A stretch of 64,000 nt of DNA from the NCBI GenBank assembly GCA_003221895.1, contig QHUJ01000120.1, positions 1 to 64,000 of the forward strand, written 5' to 3'. The first letter of the stretch is position 1. Each line of letters begins with the position of its first letter. Under the pieces are notes generated by a model. It was not told the origin of the DNA. It saw nothing but the letters and a program-made list of their open reading frames with translations, and ran no database searches. The position numbers and the translations under genes were made by a program. Below are positions 53,436 through 63,431 of the stretch, piece after piece. The stretch comes from Gemmatimonadota bacterium. Lineage in GTDB: Bacteria > Gemmatimonadota > Gemmatimonadetes > Gemmatimonadales > GWC2-71-9.

Positions 53436-54413
53436 CTACGCCTCGCTGTCTCCTCTTTCCTCGTCGTTCCCTTCCCGATCGTGACGGCGATCGACCACGA
53501 ATACCGAGCCCGCCTGCGTCTTCGCGTAGCTCTTCATTTCAGTGGCCAGCTCGCTCACCTGGGCGGGGTGCGCAAAGCGGCGGTGCTTGTTGGTGACGAC
53601 GCCGATCGACAGCGTCATGAGCGGCACGCGATGCAGTTGCCCGCGCCGATCCTTGCCGAAGTAGTAGCCCGCGCGACGATCTTGCTCGTTGTACTGATAG
53701 GGCACGAGCGTGTCGAACACGTCCAGCACCTCGGTGCAGACCGCCTGAATGCTCTCGATCGGGATGACTACTATAAAATCATCGCCGCCGATATGCCCAA
53801 CGAAGCCTTCTGGTCCAACCATCCCCCGCACCACGTCGTGCAAAATGCGGGAGAGCAGATAGATGACCCGATCGCCGTCGTAATAGCTGTAGCGATCGTT
53901 GTATTCCTTGAAGTGATCGAGATCGGCGTAGCAGACCGCAAACAGCTCGCCGCGCTCCATGCGCCGGCGCACTGCGCGTTCGATCTCGGTCGTCCCCGGG
54001 AGTCGAGTCGAAGGGTTTACCGCGACATCCCGCTCGGCGCGTGTGACCAGGGCGTCGAGGCGGCCGGCCTGCTCTCCCGGTTCGAACAGCGGCGTGATGA
54101 CTTCATCGGCGCCGGCGGCAAACCAGCGACGAACCGCATCGGTCGCGTGACGATTGATCACCACGGCGAGCGGAACAATGGCCGTGTAGGCATCGCCTTT
54201 GAGCCGGGAGCAGAGCTCCATCCCCTCTTCTCCGGCACTATCGGCGTCCACCACCACCAGCGTGGGAAGAGAGCGCAGCACCCGCTCTTCCACAGCCGCC
54301 GCTTGGGGAATGCTGATCACGGGAACCCCTCTCCCGTTGACCCAGGCGGTCACGAAGTCAGGTACGGACCGACCAGCCGGCGAAAAGAAAAGAATGGCTT
54401 GGCGCGACCGCAC
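53436..54413 (-). CDS. GGDEF-domain protein (GGDDF variant) with receiver-like N-terminus
   Basis: A 325-residue protein. The first 125 residues resemble a response-regulator receiver (LPTLVVVDADSAGEEGMELCSRLKG, then AGADEVITPLF), with Asp57 a possible phosphorylation site. The rest is a GGDEF domain: STRLPGTTEIERAVRRRMERGELFAVCYADLDHFKEYND and HIGGDDFIVVIP. The signature is GGDDF, with Asp in place of Glu at the fourth position, so cyclase activity is uncertain. No RxxD inhibitory site is evident. The start is GTG 54413, with AGGAG five bases upstream. Confidence 0.85.
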   Translation of the reverse strand: MRSRQAILFFSPAGRSVPDFVTAWVNGRGVPVISIPQAAAVEERVLRSLPTLVVVDADSAGEEGMELCSRLKGDAYTAIVPLAVVINRHATDAVRRWFAAGADEVITPLFEPGEQAGRLDALVTRAERDVAVNPSTRLPGTTEIERAVRRRMERGELFAVCYADLDHFKEYNDRYSYYDGDRVIYLLSRILHDVVRGMVGPEGFVGHIGGDDFIVVIPIESIQAVCTEVLDVFDTLVPYQYNEQDRRAGYYFGKDRRGQLHRVPLMTLSIGVVTNKHRRFAHPAQVSELATEMKSYAKTQAGSVFVVDRRHDREGNDEERGDSEA

Positions 54414-54448
54414 CTCACTCCTCTCGTAAGGGTAGAAACCACCTAAAC

Positions 54449-55213
54449 TTAGGTCCCGTCGCCTCTCGTGTCAATTGAACCTTGATAGGCGTCGCGGATT
54501 CTCACCGGCAACGTGCGCGAGCGTATGCGGATGTTGAGCATCTCGACGAAGACCGAGAATCCCATCGCGAAGTAAATGTACCCCTTCGCAATGTGCTGTC
54601 CCAATCCATCGGCGATCAGCGAGACGCCGATGAGCAGTAAGAAGCTCAGCGCCAGCATCTTGATGGTAGGATGCCGGTGCACGAAATCACTGATCGGCGC
54701 GGCCGCGAACATCATGACCCCGACGGCGAGGACCACCGCGGTAATCATTACCGCCAGATGGCGCGCCATTCCCACCGCGGTGATTACCGAGTCGAGCGAG
54801 AAGACGATGTCGAGCAGCATGATCTGCCCGACCACTCCCGCCAGCGTCGCCCGCACTTTCTTGCCGGACCGATCCTCCTCGCCTTCGAGCCCGTCGTGGA
54901 TCTCGCGTGTGCTTTTGGCGAGCAGAAACAGACCACCCGCGATCAGGATCAAGTCCCGCCCGGAGATCGGGCGCCCCAGCACCTGAAACAGCGGCGCGGT
55001 CAGCCGGATGATCCAGGCCAGCACGGCGAGCAGTGCGATGCGCGTCCCCATCGCGCCCACGAGTCCGATCCGGCGGGCCCTGCCTTGCTGCGCTTTCGGG
55101 AGCTTTCCCGCGAGGATCGAGATGAAAATGATGTTGTCGATGCCGAGCACGATCTCGAGCAGCGTCAACGTGAGCAAACCGACCCAGGCCTCGGGTTGCG
55201 TAAGCCAGCTCAT
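54449..55213 (-). CDS. TerC-family integral membrane protein
   Basis: A 254-residue protein with about seven membrane segments. The TerC signature is clear: LTLLEIVLGIDNIIFISILAGKLP near residue 15 and LDIVFSLDSVITAVGMA near residue 134, each with a conserved Asp in a membrane helix. TerC proteins are linked to metal (Mn) export or tellurite resistance and to folding of exported metalloproteins. It is 7 bp after the preceding gene; its stop codon lies in a short palindrome (ACCTAAGTTTAGGT). Confidence 0.9.
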   Translation of the reverse strand: MSWLTQPEAWVGLLTLTLLEIVLGIDNIIFISILAGKLPKAQQGRARRIGLVGAMGTRIALLAVLAWIIRLTAPLFQVLGRPISGRDLILIAGGLFLLAKSTREIHDGLEGEEDRSGKKVRATLAGVVGQIMLLDIVFSLDSVITAVGMARHLAVMITAVVLAVGVMMFAAAPISDFVHRHPTIKMLALSFLLLIGVSLIADGLGQHIAKGYIYFAMGFSVFVEMLNIRIRSRTLPVRIRDAYQGSIDTRGDGT

Positions 55214-55220
55214 GGCCGTC

Positions 55221-56018
55221 CTAAAATGGGAGAGTGATCGACACTTGCGCGCGCCCCCACCCGACCATGCTGTGCATTTCGGCCGGCCGGCCGGCGGCTG
55301 CCGCCAGGCGGGCGGAAATCAAGGCGTCGACCGCGCTCAACACGTGATTGGCGAGAAGCAGCCCGATCTGGTTCTGTGCGCTGCGATACGCGTTGTCGCT
55401 CCGGCGAATCGCGGCGCGATACTCCTCGTGCTCGAGGGAATGATCGCGCCAGCTCCACTGGTATCCGGGGCCAATGGCGTGATTCCAGTAGAAGGTCAGC
55501 GCGTTGATGTATGGCTGGGACATCGGGTCGGGCTGGACATTGGGGTCCGGCCAGAAGGTGCGGCGCGCGAGCAGCCATACAGAGCCGTTGTACGTCCCCG
55601 GATCCAGCTCGGGAGCGAACGCCGGTCCGGGATCGCCGTCGTAGAAGCCGCTCTCCGGGAATCGCTCCATCTGCTCGTAATACTCGAACACCGTGTCTTT
55701 CTTCTCCGGCAGGTACGGCGCGCGTGCGACGTTGAAGGCGAGCGCCTGGAACCGCGTGGCCTGTTGCGTCGCCTCGTGGTCGAGCTGCACGAAGCTCGCC
55801 AGAAGATAGATCTCAGCCGCGAGATACACCGCGCCGCGATCCTGATGCGCCATCAGTTGTCCCGTCCCGGGAACGAGCAGCGAAGCGAGCGGGCGGACCC
55901 ACAGACTGGCCGGCTGGACGCTGTCCGGCACGACGGAGCTGCTGTCCCGGCGCTGCGCCGCCAGTTGAACCGCAGTCAGCAGCGCGGCGCATGCTGCGCG
56001 TGCCGCGCGGCCCTTCAT
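55221..56018 (-). CDS. Secreted DUF5683-like protein, possible outer-membrane component
   Basis: A 265-residue protein with a signal-like N-terminus (ARAACAALLTAVQLAAQ). A motif SLLVPGTGQLMAHQDRGAVYLAAEIYLL, of the P-G-x-GQ kind found in DUF5683-like proteins, follows. The protein ends in VSITLPF with a terminal Phe, as outer-membrane barrels do. ATG 56018 overlaps the PorV-like gene as TAATG. Function unknown; it is probably co-assembled with or delivered beside that protein. Confidence 0.65.
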   Translation of the reverse strand: MKGRAARAACAALLTAVQLAAQRRDSSSVVPDSVQPASLWVRPLASLLVPGTGQLMAHQDRGAVYLAAEIYLLASFVQLDHEATQQATRFQALAFNVARAPYLPEKKDTVFEYYEQMERFPESGFYDGDPGPAFAPELDPGTYNGSVWLLARRTFWPDPNVQPDPMSQPYINALTFYWNHAIGPGYQWSWRDHSLEHEEYRAAIRRSDNAYRSAQNQIGLLLANHVLSAVDALISARLAAAAGRPAEMHSMVGWGRAQVSITLPF

Positions 56019-57043
56019 TAAAATGTCACTCGAAATGAAAAGAACGTCGGGCTGTCGGCCTGCAGCTCCGATCCTGTGAGGAAGGCGCGCGCCAGATCCA
56101 CGCCGATCGAGCCGCTCTCGATGCCGAGCCCGACGCTGGGTCCGCTGAGCCCATCCTGCACGAAGGCATAGCCCGCCCGGACGCGCACCAGCTTCTGGTA
56201 CCCAACGTCGAATCCCACTCGCGTCTCCGATTGCCCGCCCTGTCCCCACGGGCTGTCGACGTCGGCAGCGAGCTTCAAATCGAACGTTTGATCGAGGGTG
56301 GCACCTTCGGCCGGACGGAAGTGAACCTCATACAGCGCTCCGATCGCGAGGCGGGTGGGAAGTGGATCGGCCTGCGCCTGGTTTTGTACCTGCAGTCGGA
56401 AGCCCACGTTGCGCAGCGCCACGCCGATGCGTAGCGGACCGCCCGGCCCGACACGAAACTGGCCGCCCAGATCGATCGCGTGCGTGGTACCCGCACCGGC
56501 GGGGAGATTGCTGCAATCACCGCTGCAGTCGACGCGGAACTGCACGAGCTTGTAGCTCACGCCGAAGACAACGGAGCCGGCCAAGTTCGTCGCGTAGGAC
56601 GCCATGAATTCAAAGTTGCGTGCAGCGAGGCGCGCGATGGTATTGCCGTCGATGTCGGTGCGAGGCAAGTCGCCGTAGTCAACGAGATACACCGCCCCGC
56701 CCAGTACCCCGATGCCGCGCGACGGAAAGTAGGCGCCGAGCACGCTGCTCTTCCCCGCTACGAGGGTGGCGGTATGCAGGGCGAACTCGTCGTCCGATAG
56801 TGTCGCGAGACCGGCGGGGTTCCAGAAAGCCACCTCACCGTGTCCCGACGCCGCAGTCGCGGTTTGCCCCATGCCGACCGCCTGCGCGCCGACTGGAAAG
56901 GCGAGGAACAGCGCGCCCGCGTTCAGCGGCTGTTCTTGCGCGGGCAGGCGGGCCGGCTGGCTGGCGGTCAGTAAGACAAGAAGGGCGAGCCCTCGCCCGC
57001 CCGCACGCCTGCCCGCCCGTCCGTCAGAAGGCTTTCGCCTCAT
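56018..57043 (-). CDS. PorV/PorQ-like outer-membrane beta-barrel protein
   Basis: A 341-residue protein with a signal peptide ending near ARLPAQEQP. The early block [42 protein letters not shown] is the PorV/PorQ signature, and the protein ends FFSFRVTF with a terminal Phe. In Bacteroidota this family belongs to type IX secretion, but no other por gene is in the window, so a general outer-membrane role is equally possible. It overlaps the Trm112-like gene by 20 bp. Confidence 0.75.
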   Translation of the reverse strand: MRRKPSDGRAGRRAGGRGLALLVLLTASQPARLPAQEQPLNAGALFLAFPVGAQAVGMGQTATAASGHGEVAFWNPAGLATLSDDEFALHTATLVAGKSSVLGAYFPSRGIGVLGGAVYLVDYGDLPRTDIDGNTIARLAARNFEFMASYATNLAGSVVFGVSYKLVQFRVDCSGDCSNLPAGAGTTHAIDLGGQFRVGPGGPLRIGVALRNVGFRLQVQNQAQADPLPTRLAIGALYEVHFRPAEGATLDQTFDLKLAADVDSPWGQGGQSETRVGFDVGYQKLVRVRAGYAFVQDGLSGPSVGLGIESGSIGVDLARAFLTGSELQADSPTFFSFRVTF

Positions 57044-57194
57044 CGATCAGCATGATGGGGATGTCGTCCTCGACCGCGTACATCAGCCGGCAGTTATGAC
57101 AGACGAGTAACTCGGCCGGTGCGGTGCGGTGCTCGAGCGGCCCCTTGCACTTGGGGCAGACGAGAATTTCGAGCAGGTCCGGTGCCAGGCTCAT
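57024..57194 (-). CDS. Trm112-like small zinc-ribbon protein
   Basis: A 56-residue protein. [18 protein letters not shown] and [20 protein letters not shown] give two CxxC pairs and the Trm112/YcaR pattern. Eukaryotic Trm112 activates methyltransferases; the bacterial role is unclear. ATG 57194 overlaps era as ATGA. A longer in-frame reading to 57242 runs into era and is not needed. Confidence 0.9.
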   Translation of the reverse strand: MSLAPDLLEILVCPKCKGPLEHRTAPAELLVCHNCRLMYAVEDDIPIMLIDEAKAF

Positions 57195-58030
57195 GACGTG
57201 GCGTACCCCAACCGTTTGAGGGAAGGTTCGTCGCGCCGCCATTTGGGAAGCACTTTCACATGCAGATCCAGAAACACGCGCTGCCCCAGCAGCGCCTCGA
57301 TCTTGGCGCGCGCCGCTGCGCCGAGCGCCTTGATGGTGCGACCGCCCTCGCCAATGACGATGCCTTTTTGACTGTCGCGCTCGACGTACAATACGGCCCG
57401 AATATATACCGGCTCGGCACCCTCCCGAAACTCGTCGATTTCACACGCCACACTATAAGGCAGCTCTTCATGAAGCTGTTCGAACGCCGCTTCACGGACG
57501 AATTCGGCGGCAAAGAACCGCATCGGCTGCGTGGCGAGCTCATCGGGATCGTAATGGAACGGGCCTTCCGGGAGCCTGTCGCGCAACGCCGCGAGCATCG
57601 TGTCGAGCCCCGCTCCCGTCGTCCCAGAGACCGCCAGCGTTTCCGGATGCGCCGGTGCGAGGTCCGCCTTGGTGTACACCATCACAACCGGTGCACGCGG
57701 CGCCCGCGCGAGCCCCGCCAGGCTCGCGAGTGGTGGCGCAGGGTATTCGCTGAGCGGATGGAGGTAGGCGATCACTTCGGCATCGTCGATCGCGCGCAGC
57801 GCGGCAGCCCGCATTGCCTCGTGGAGCTTGTATTCGGGCTCCAACAGGCCGGGCGAGTCGGTGAAGATGTACTGCGTGTCGTCTTTGGTGAGCAGGCCGA
57901 CGACGGGCAGCCGCGTCGACTGCGGTTTGGGAGACACGATCGCGAGGTGCTCGCCGACGAGCGCATTGAGCAAGGTGGACTTGCCGACGTTGGGCCGGCC
58001 GGCGAGCACCACGGTCCCGCAGCGCGTCAT
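57191..58030 (-). CDS. era: GTPase Era
   Basis: A 279-residue GTPase for 16S rRNA maturation and 30S assembly. The G domain has [32 protein letters not shown] and VYTKADLAP, and the C-terminal KH domain has [29 protein letters not shown] 58030 was chosen for the ATGA overlap and its position five residues before motif G1. Confidence 0.95.
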   Translation of the reverse strand: MTRCGTVVLAGRPNVGKSTLLNALVGEHLAIVSPKPQSTRLPVVGLLTKDDTQYIFTDSPGLLEPEYKLHEAMRAAALRAIDDAEVIAYLHPLSEYPAPPLASLAGLARAPRAPVVMVYTKADLAPAHPETLAVSGTTGAGLDTMLAALRDRLPEGPFHYDPDELATQPMRFFAAEFVREAAFEQLHEELPYSVACEIDEFREGAEPVYIRAVLYVERDSQKGIVIGEGGRTIKALGAAARAKIEALLGQRVFLDLHVKVLPKWRRDEPSLKRLGYATS

Positions 58031-58761
58031 GCGCGCCGGGCCGCTTCGATGAACGCCGCGAACAGCCGCGCCATGCGCGGATCGACATCGACCAGGTCTT
58101 CGGGGTGCCACTGCACGCCGATCAGAAACTGCCCGTTGGCAGCCTCCACGCCCTCGATGAGACCGTCGGGTGAGGTAGCGACCGGAACGAGTCCCGGGGC
58201 GAGGCGTGCGATACCCTGGTGATGCATGCTGTTCACGGCGAGCGATTCGGTGGCAAGCAGGCGCTGCAGGCGCGATCCCGGCGCGAGGTGCACTTCGTGC
58301 GCCAGCTCGTCGCGTCGTCGGCCGCCCACCGGAAAATGATCGTGCTTGATCGCCTCGGGATGTTGCGCCGTGACATCCTGATACAGTGAGCCACCCACGG
58401 CCACATTGATGAGCTGCGCGCCGCGACACACCGCGAGCACGGGCTTGCGATCGGCCAGCGCCCAGCGCGAGAGAAGGAGCTCGGTCCAGTCCCGCGCCGC
58501 GTCGGTTCGGCCGCACAGTGTCGTGCGTGGCTCACCATACGCCGCCGGATCGACATCCACGCCGCCCGGCAGGAAGAGGCCGTCGAGTCGCTCGTAGATG
58601 CGGCGCAGCGCCGCTTCGTTGCCTTCGAGCAGCGGAATGACCCACGGGATGGCGCCCGCCGACGTGAGGACCTGGACGTAGCGCTGGCTCATGATCCAGC
58701 AGCGCGGCAGCTGGTCGGGGATTGCTTCCAGCGTCTGAGTCGTGATACCGATGACCGGCAA
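58027..58761 (-). CDS. Class I glutamine amidotransferase-like hydrolase (PuuD/peptidase C26 type)
   Basis: A 244-residue hydrolase. The nucleophile is Cys112 in LAVCRGAQLINVAVGGSLYQD, and His219 and Glu221 are in GVQWHPED, completing the triad. The family includes gamma-glutamyl-GABA hydrolase PuuD, which removes a gamma-glutamyl group. It directly abuts the YbdK gene (no gap) and ends the ligase cluster, so removal or trimming of a gamma-glutamyl group from the product is a reasonable idea, though unproven. It overlaps era as ATGA. Confidence 0.88.
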   Translation of the reverse strand: MPVIGITTQTLEAIPDQLPRCWIMSQRYVQVLTSAGAIPWVIPLLEGNEAALRRIYERLDGLFLPGGVDVDPAAYGEPRTTLCGRTDAARDWTELLLSRWALADRKPVLAVCRGAQLINVAVGGSLYQDVTAQHPEAIKHDHFPVGGRRRDELAHEVHLAPGSRLQRLLATESLAVNSMHHQGIARLAPGLVPVATSPDGLIEGVEAANGQFLIGVQWHPEDLVDVDPRMARLFAAFIEAARRA

Positions 58762-59865
58762 TTACAGTCCTTCCGCCGTCTCGGCGATCACGTGATCGAC
58801 GACGGCCTTGAAATCGTTTGTCCGACTGAATGTGGCGAGCTGACGATCCGCGCTCGAGCCCTCGTCGAGAATCCGGAAAGCGTACTCGACCTCTTTGCGG
58901 CTGCCTAACTCGTCCAACACGTCATCGATGAACCATACCAGCAGCTCCCGCACCAGCTCGCGCGCCGGGAGCTCGACGCCCTTGCCGAAGTCCACGAGCC
59001 GCCCGTCGAATCCGTACCGAACGGCCCGCCACTTGTTCTCCTCGATGAGATCGGAGGGATATACCCGAAACGTCATGTTGTCCCGCCGCAAACGCCAGAT
59101 CTTCGCCACGATCGCCTGGATGATCGCCGCGATGCACACCGCCTCGTCCACGCGCGTACACACGTCACACACCCGGAACTCGAGGGTCGGATAGTTCCAG
59201 TTGGGCCGCACGTCCCACCAGATCTTGGACCCGTTGGGGATGCAGCCGGTGGTGGTGAGCACGTCCACGAGCTCGGTGTACTCGCTCCACCCCCGCAGGG
59301 GGCGCGGGACACCCGTGCGCGGAAAGCCGCGCCACACGATGCTGCGATACGATTTCAGTCCCGTCTTGCGCCCCAACCAGAACGGCGAGCTGGTGGAGAG
59401 GCACATGAGGTGGGGGAGGAAGTAGCGCGACACGTTGAGCGCGTCGATCAGGAATTCGCGATCCTCGATGCCGACGTGGACGTGCGTACCGAAGATCAGC
59501 AGGCGCTGCGCCAGCTCCCCCATGTCCTCGCGCACGCCGAGGTAGCGCTCGAGCGGCGTGATCTGCTGGTCGATCCAGGAGGAGAAGGGATGCGTGCCAG
59601 CCGCGGCGATGCGGAGCCCGTTCCTGCCGACCAGCTCCAGGATGTCGCGACGCAGCCGCACGAGCTCCGCGCGCGCCTCGGCCGGCGTCTTACAGACCTT
59701 CGTGCCGACTTCGACGATGGATTGATGGAGCTCGGGCTTGACCTGTGTCAGCACCAGGTGATCGCCGCTCAGGAGCTCCGTGATGTACGATTTCAGCTCG
59801 CGGGTCTTGGGATCGATGATCTGATACTCCTCCTCGATTCCCAGCGTGAGCGACGGGGGCTTCAT
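58762..59865 (-). CDS. ybdK: YbdK-type carboxylate-amine ligase (GCS2 family)
   Basis: A 367-residue glutamine-synthetase-fold ligase. SLTLGIEEEYQIIDPKTRELK at the start, LHQSIVEVGTKVCKTPAEAR and FGTHVHVGIEDREFLIDALN are the GCS2 blocks that bind metal-ATP. E. coli YbdK has weak glutamate-cysteine ligase activity; the true substrate of most members is unknown. ATG 59865 overlaps the circularly permuted ATP-grasp gene as ATGA. In this setting it could join glutamate to an amine. Confidence 0.92.
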   Translation of the reverse strand: MKPPSLTLGIEEEYQIIDPKTRELKSYITELLSGDHLVLTQVKPELHQSIVEVGTKVCKTPAEARAELVRLRRDILELVGRNGLRIAAAGTHPFSSWIDQQITPLERYLGVREDMGELAQRLLIFGTHVHVGIEDREFLIDALNVSRYFLPHLMCLSTSSPFWLGRKTGLKSYRSIVWRGFPRTGVPRPLRGWSEYTELVDVLTTTGCIPNGSKIWWDVRPNWNYPTLEFRVCDVCTRVDEAVCIAAIIQAIVAKIWRLRRDNMTFRVYPSDLIEENKWRAVRYGFDGRLVDFGKGVELPARELVRELLVWFIDDVLDELGSRKEVEYAFRILDEGSSADRQLATFSRTNDFKAVVDHVIAETAEGL

Positions 59866-61223
59866 CGCGGCTCCAGGAGGAAGGTCGGTGCCTGCGAGCC
59901 ACCACCGGCGGTGACGTTGACGAGTGCAGCGGACGAGAGGCGCGAGAGGCAGCCGTCCACATACGCGCCATGGTACGCGAATGGATTGACGTCCAGAATG
60001 CGGTCGGCCAGAACCACGTGGCCGTCCACGAAACTCGGAAACGGCTCGCTCGGGATCGGCACGCGCTCCTGCACGACGAAGGGCTCGGCCAGTGCGGTTT
60101 GGAGCGCCCGTTCCCACGTGGCCGCGTCGACCTCCCAGCCGAGGACGATCCCCTTCCCTCCGTACTCGTCGTTGGGCTTGAGCACGAGACGCTCGCGCTC
60201 GGCGACGACGAAGGGCATGAGGTCGATTGTGCGGCCGCGGTAGCGCGTGCTGCGTTCGGCCACCAGGCGCGTCCAGGGCACGTGTCCGTCGATGGCCCGG
60301 CGCTCGTCGTCCGGAAAGAGTTCGGCGTTGCGCTCGTCACTCAGCACGGCCAGGCTCGCTTTCTTGTGCAGCAGCTTACAGCGGAATGGATTCACCATGC
60401 ATACGGCGCCAGATTCGACGGCACGGATCACGGCGTGCTCGCGGCCGCAGCGCTCCACGAGCTCGCTGATGAGCACGCGTTTGTAGATCAGATCTACCGG
60501 AGCCCCGGCGGCGATGAGACGCCCACGCGCGAGCTCCGTGTCACGCGGGTCGACGATCACCGCTTCGAGTCCGCGCGCGCGGAAATAATCGACCCAGAGC
60601 ACGAACTCATTGTGTGTCGGCACTTCGCGCCAATCGAGAATCGCAATCCGCGGGGCGGAGCGCTTTCCGCCGCCCCACTGCTCATATGACGCCAGCAGCG
60701 CGTGCAGTACGCCGTGCCGCGCGGGCAGTGGCCGCACATCGTAGCGGCGCAGCAACGGTCGCATCGCGGGCAGCGCAAGAAACGTCTCCGCCAGCGCATC
60801 GCCGTACGCCGCGCCGGCGGGAGTCTCGGCGTTGTACTCGGTGAGGTGAAACACTCCCTGATCGGGGAGAAAGAAGGTATCGATGCGTGACGTGGGGCTG
60901 GGATCGGCGAAGCCTGGGTCCTGTTCCATCAGGGCTTCCTCCCAGTCCGCGAGCCCGAACTGGCGCCGCAATGCGGCATTCTCGAGCGCGGCCCGGTACA
61001 CGCGGTCGAACGCCCGCAGCAAGATCGCGCAGCCGTCACGCAGGAGGCGGTACTGCTCGGGGGTCAGGAATCGTGGACGCAGGACGGTACAGAGGGGCCG
61101 ATCGCCGAAATACAAGCCGCGGCGACGTAGCTCGCCATCCAGTATCGCCTGGGATTCACCCGCCACCTCATCGCTCAACGACTCGTGATAGTGCCCGATC
61201 GCCTGCTCCAGCACCGACCTCAT
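59862..61223 (-). CDS. Circularly permuted ATP-grasp ligase
   Basis: A 453-residue protein of the circularly permuted ATP-grasp kind related to glutathionylspermidine synthase and COG2308. The nucleotide-binding stretch [21 protein letters not shown] is near residue 352 and a terminal loop [17 protein letters not shown] lies at the end. An N-terminal domain has [18 protein letters not shown]. Such proteins make amide bonds and often sit beside GCS2 ligases and amidotransferases. ATG 61223 is chosen for the ATGA overlap with the next gene. The substrate is unknown. Confidence 0.85.
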   Translation of the reverse strand: MRSVLEQAIGHYHESLSDEVAGESQAILDGELRRRGLYFGDRPLCTVLRPRFLTPEQYRLLRDGCAILLRAFDRVYRAALENAALRRQFGLADWEEALMEQDPGFADPSPTSRIDTFFLPDQGVFHLTEYNAETPAGAAYGDALAETFLALPAMRPLLRRYDVRPLPARHGVLHALLASYEQWGGGKRSAPRIAILDWREVPTHNEFVLWVDYFRARGLEAVIVDPRDTELARGRLIAAGAPVDLIYKRVLISELVERCGREHAVIRAVESGAVCMVNPFRCKLLHKKASLAVLSDERNAELFPDDERRAIDGHVPWTRLVAERSTRYRGRTIDLMPFVVAERERLVLKPNDEYGGKGIVLGWEVDAATWERALQTALAEPFVVQERVPIPSEPFPSFVDGHVVLADRILDVNPFAYHGAYVDGCLSRLSSAALVNVTAGGGSQAPTFLLEPR

Positions 61224-62170
61224 GCCGAAGAGGCCCGGCTCCGGGTGCGACCCTTGAAGAGAGTCTCCCAGTGGAACTTGCGCGGCGTCGTCTTGCGCTT
61301 GGCCAGGCCAATCACCAGGTCGGCCATGTGCTGTACCACCCACGCGAAGTATTCAGGGGTGAGCGAGTTGATGTCGAAGTCCGGCGCCGGATTCATGAAA
61401 TCGATCGCATAGGGGACACCGTCTCTGACCGCCCACTCGATCGAGTTCATGTCATAGCCGAGCGCGGTCACGAGGGTGCGCGAGTCGGTGATGATCCGCT
61501 CGCGGAGCTCGGGCGACAGGTACTCGGGATCCACGATGTAGCTGCGCGCCTTCGGGTCGTAATGGATCGGAAGGATGTCCCGCTGCCCGAGACAAATGCA
61601 GCGGACGAACTGCTGCCAGTCGATGAATTCCTGGACGATCATCGTCCGCAGTCCGGAGCCGTCGTAATGGGCGAGCAGCTCTTCTCGCGTGCGGCAGATG
61701 TACACGTCCTTCCATCCGCCGCCGTGCGCATCCTTGAGAATGCAGGGCAAGCCAACGTGCTTCACCACGGCATCCCAATCGAGCGGAAACACCAGGTTGC
61801 GCAGGCTCTCCTGATGGCTGATCGCGGGGATGTAACCCTTGTTCGGCAGCAACAGGGTCCTCGGACTCGCGATGCCAAGCTTGGTGGCGAGGGCGGCGCC
61901 GAAGAACTTGTCGTCCGCGGTCCACATGAACGGGTTGTTCACGACCGTGACCCCCTGGAGCGCGGCGTACTTGAGATACGACCGGTAGAACGGCACTTCG
62001 TGAGAGATCCGGTCGACCAGGACGGCGTAGTCTCTCGGCGTGTCCATCGCCGTCGGTCCAAGCTTGGCGAACTCCGCCACCACCCCCTCGTCGCGGCGGT
62101 TCACTTCCTCGATGAACTTCGGCGGGAATGACCATTCCCGGCCGACGATCAGCCCCACTTTGGCAGTCAT
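61220..62170 (-). CDS. ATP-grasp ligase (D-Ala-D-Ala ligase/RimK-like fold)
   Basis: A 316-residue ATP-grasp protein. CILKDAHGGGWKDVYICRTREEL is the ATP-binding loop, MIVQEFIDWQQFVRCICLG the hinge strand, and GVPYAIDFMNPAPDFDINSL carries the metal-binding Asp and Asn. It joins a carboxylate to an amine or similar nucleophile; the acceptor is unknown. ATG 62170 is 19 bp after the upstream stop. Confidence 0.85.
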   Translation of the reverse strand: MTAKVGLIVGREWSFPPKFIEEVNRRDEGVVAEFAKLGPTAMDTPRDYAVLVDRISHEVPFYRSYLKYAALQGVTVVNNPFMWTADDKFFGAALATKLGIASPRTLLLPNKGYIPAISHQESLRNLVFPLDWDAVVKHVGLPCILKDAHGGGWKDVYICRTREELLAHYDGSGLRTMIVQEFIDWQQFVRCICLGQRDILPIHYDPKARSYIVDPEYLSPELRERIITDSRTLVTALGYDMNSIEWAVRDGVPYAIDFMNPAPDFDINSLTPEYFAWVVQHMADLVIGLAKRKTTPRKFHWETLFKGRTRSRASSA

Positions 62171-62189
62171 CGCGCGCTCCTCGTTGTCC

Positions 62190-63431
62190 TCAACCGGCGT
62201 ACAGCTGTAGATCGGTACCGACCGCGTCCGCGATATCCAGCGTTGTCTGCAGGTCGGGATGGCGCACGACCACAAAGCCATCCGACACGAGCGTCAACAA
62301 CCAGTTCCGCCGCAGCGCGCCGACGGGAAGCAGCTCGACCGCGGCGATGTGCGGGCCATAGCGCCCGTACAACCGGTCGAGCCCGTCGATCTGCCGGATG
62401 TGACCCGCACCCCGGGCACGCTTAAAGACGATCGCGGCGTTGTAGCGGCGTTCCAACTGCGCGCTGAAGCGTTTGTGCAAGACGGCTTCGGCCCATCCCG
62501 TGTAGAGGTCGATGTCGGACGCGTAGTTCATGCAATCCACGGTTCTCGCGCCGGGCGGCCGGGCCGCGATTTCGCCGAATATGGTTTCGCCGTTCTCCTT
62601 GCGATACCACTCCATGTGCGTGAATCCCGTCTGAAAGCCGAGTGCCTTCAGCACGGCGCGTCCCATCTCCCTGCCGCCTTGCAAATGATCAGCTTCAACG
62701 TCGCGCAATGCGATGGTCTGGGGACTAATCCACTCTTCCTGGCGGGCGATCAGGGGGCGAGGCCGATACAGGCACATGTTCCAGAACGCGATTTTGCCGT
62801 CGATGCAGATCGTGTCGAACGTGTACTCCACCGCCTCGATGAATTCCTCGACATTGACGTCCCGGGCCTGCCCGAGACGAGCGAGCACGGCATCGAGCTC
62901 GAGCCGGGAGTTGACGCAGAACGTATCAGCCGAGCCGGCCCCGGCGATCGGCTTCACGACGACGGGGAAACCGATCTGCTCCGCCGCGCGCTGGCACTCG
63001 GCCGGGTTCGTCGCGCGCCGGTGTCTGGGCGTACGAATGCCTGCTTTCGCAACCGCCTGCTTCATCGCGTCTTTGTCGCGGAACATGGTCGCCTGCGCGA
63101 CGTCTTGCCCCTTCACGCCCAATTTTTCCCGCAGCTGCGCCGCCAGGATCACGCCCGGTTCCCACAGGCACTCGACCTGTTCGATGGGCTGAGCCGCTTT
63201 CCAGCCAGCGACCTGCTTTACGACCGCCGCCTCATCGAGCAGCGAAGACACCTGCAGATAGCCCGCGAGGTGCGGGCGCACGAGCTCAGGCAGGTCATGC
63301 TCCGCTTGATCGCCGATGCCAAAGACCCGGGCGCCCTGCACCGCCAATCCGCGGGTGAAGTAATTGATTTCCGTGGGGTATCCGGGTGAGATCACGAGCA
63401 CGTTCATGGCGGCGCCCTTTTCTCTTTTCAT
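62190..63431 (-). CDS. ATP-grasp ligase (biotin-carboxylase/L-amino-acid-ligase-like)
   Basis: A 413-residue ATP-grasp protein: N-terminal Rossmann-like domain (MNVLVISPGYPTEINYFTRGL), ATP-binding loop FPVVVKPIAGAGSADTFCVN near residue 155, and metal motif IFGEIAARPPGARTVDCMNYA near residue 289. It is a paralogue of the next gene upstream (shared xEIAARPPGA block and C-terminal layout). ATG 63431 overlaps that gene's stop as ATGA; ATG 63407 has a nearby AAGGG and starts exactly at the fold, so it is an equal candidate. Confidence 0.85.
   Translation of the reverse strand: MKREKGAAMNVLVISPGYPTEINYFTRGLAVQGARVFGIGDQAEHDLPELVRPHLAGYLQVSSLLDEAAVVKQVAGWKAAQPIEQVECLWEPGVILAAQLREKLGVKGQDVAQATMFRDKDAMKQAVAKAGIRTPRHRRATNPAECQRAAEQIGFPVVVKPIAGAGSADTFCVNSRLELDAVLARLGQARDVNVEEFIEAVEYTFDTICIDGKIAFWNMCLYRPRPLIARQEEWISPQTIALRDVEADHLQGGREMGRAVLKALGFQTGFTHMEWYRKENGETIFGEIAARPPGARTVDCMNYASDIDLYTGWAEAVLHKRFSAQLERRYNAAIVFKRARGAGHIRQIDGLDRLYGRYGPHIAAVELLPVGALRRNWLLTLVSDGFVVVRHPDLQTTLDIADAVGTDLQLYAG

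Noticed and set aside
54455-54475. Short palindrome around the terC stop as a terminator
   Set aside because: The stem is only about six base pairs with a two-base loop and no U-tract, and the next gene follows within 35 bp.
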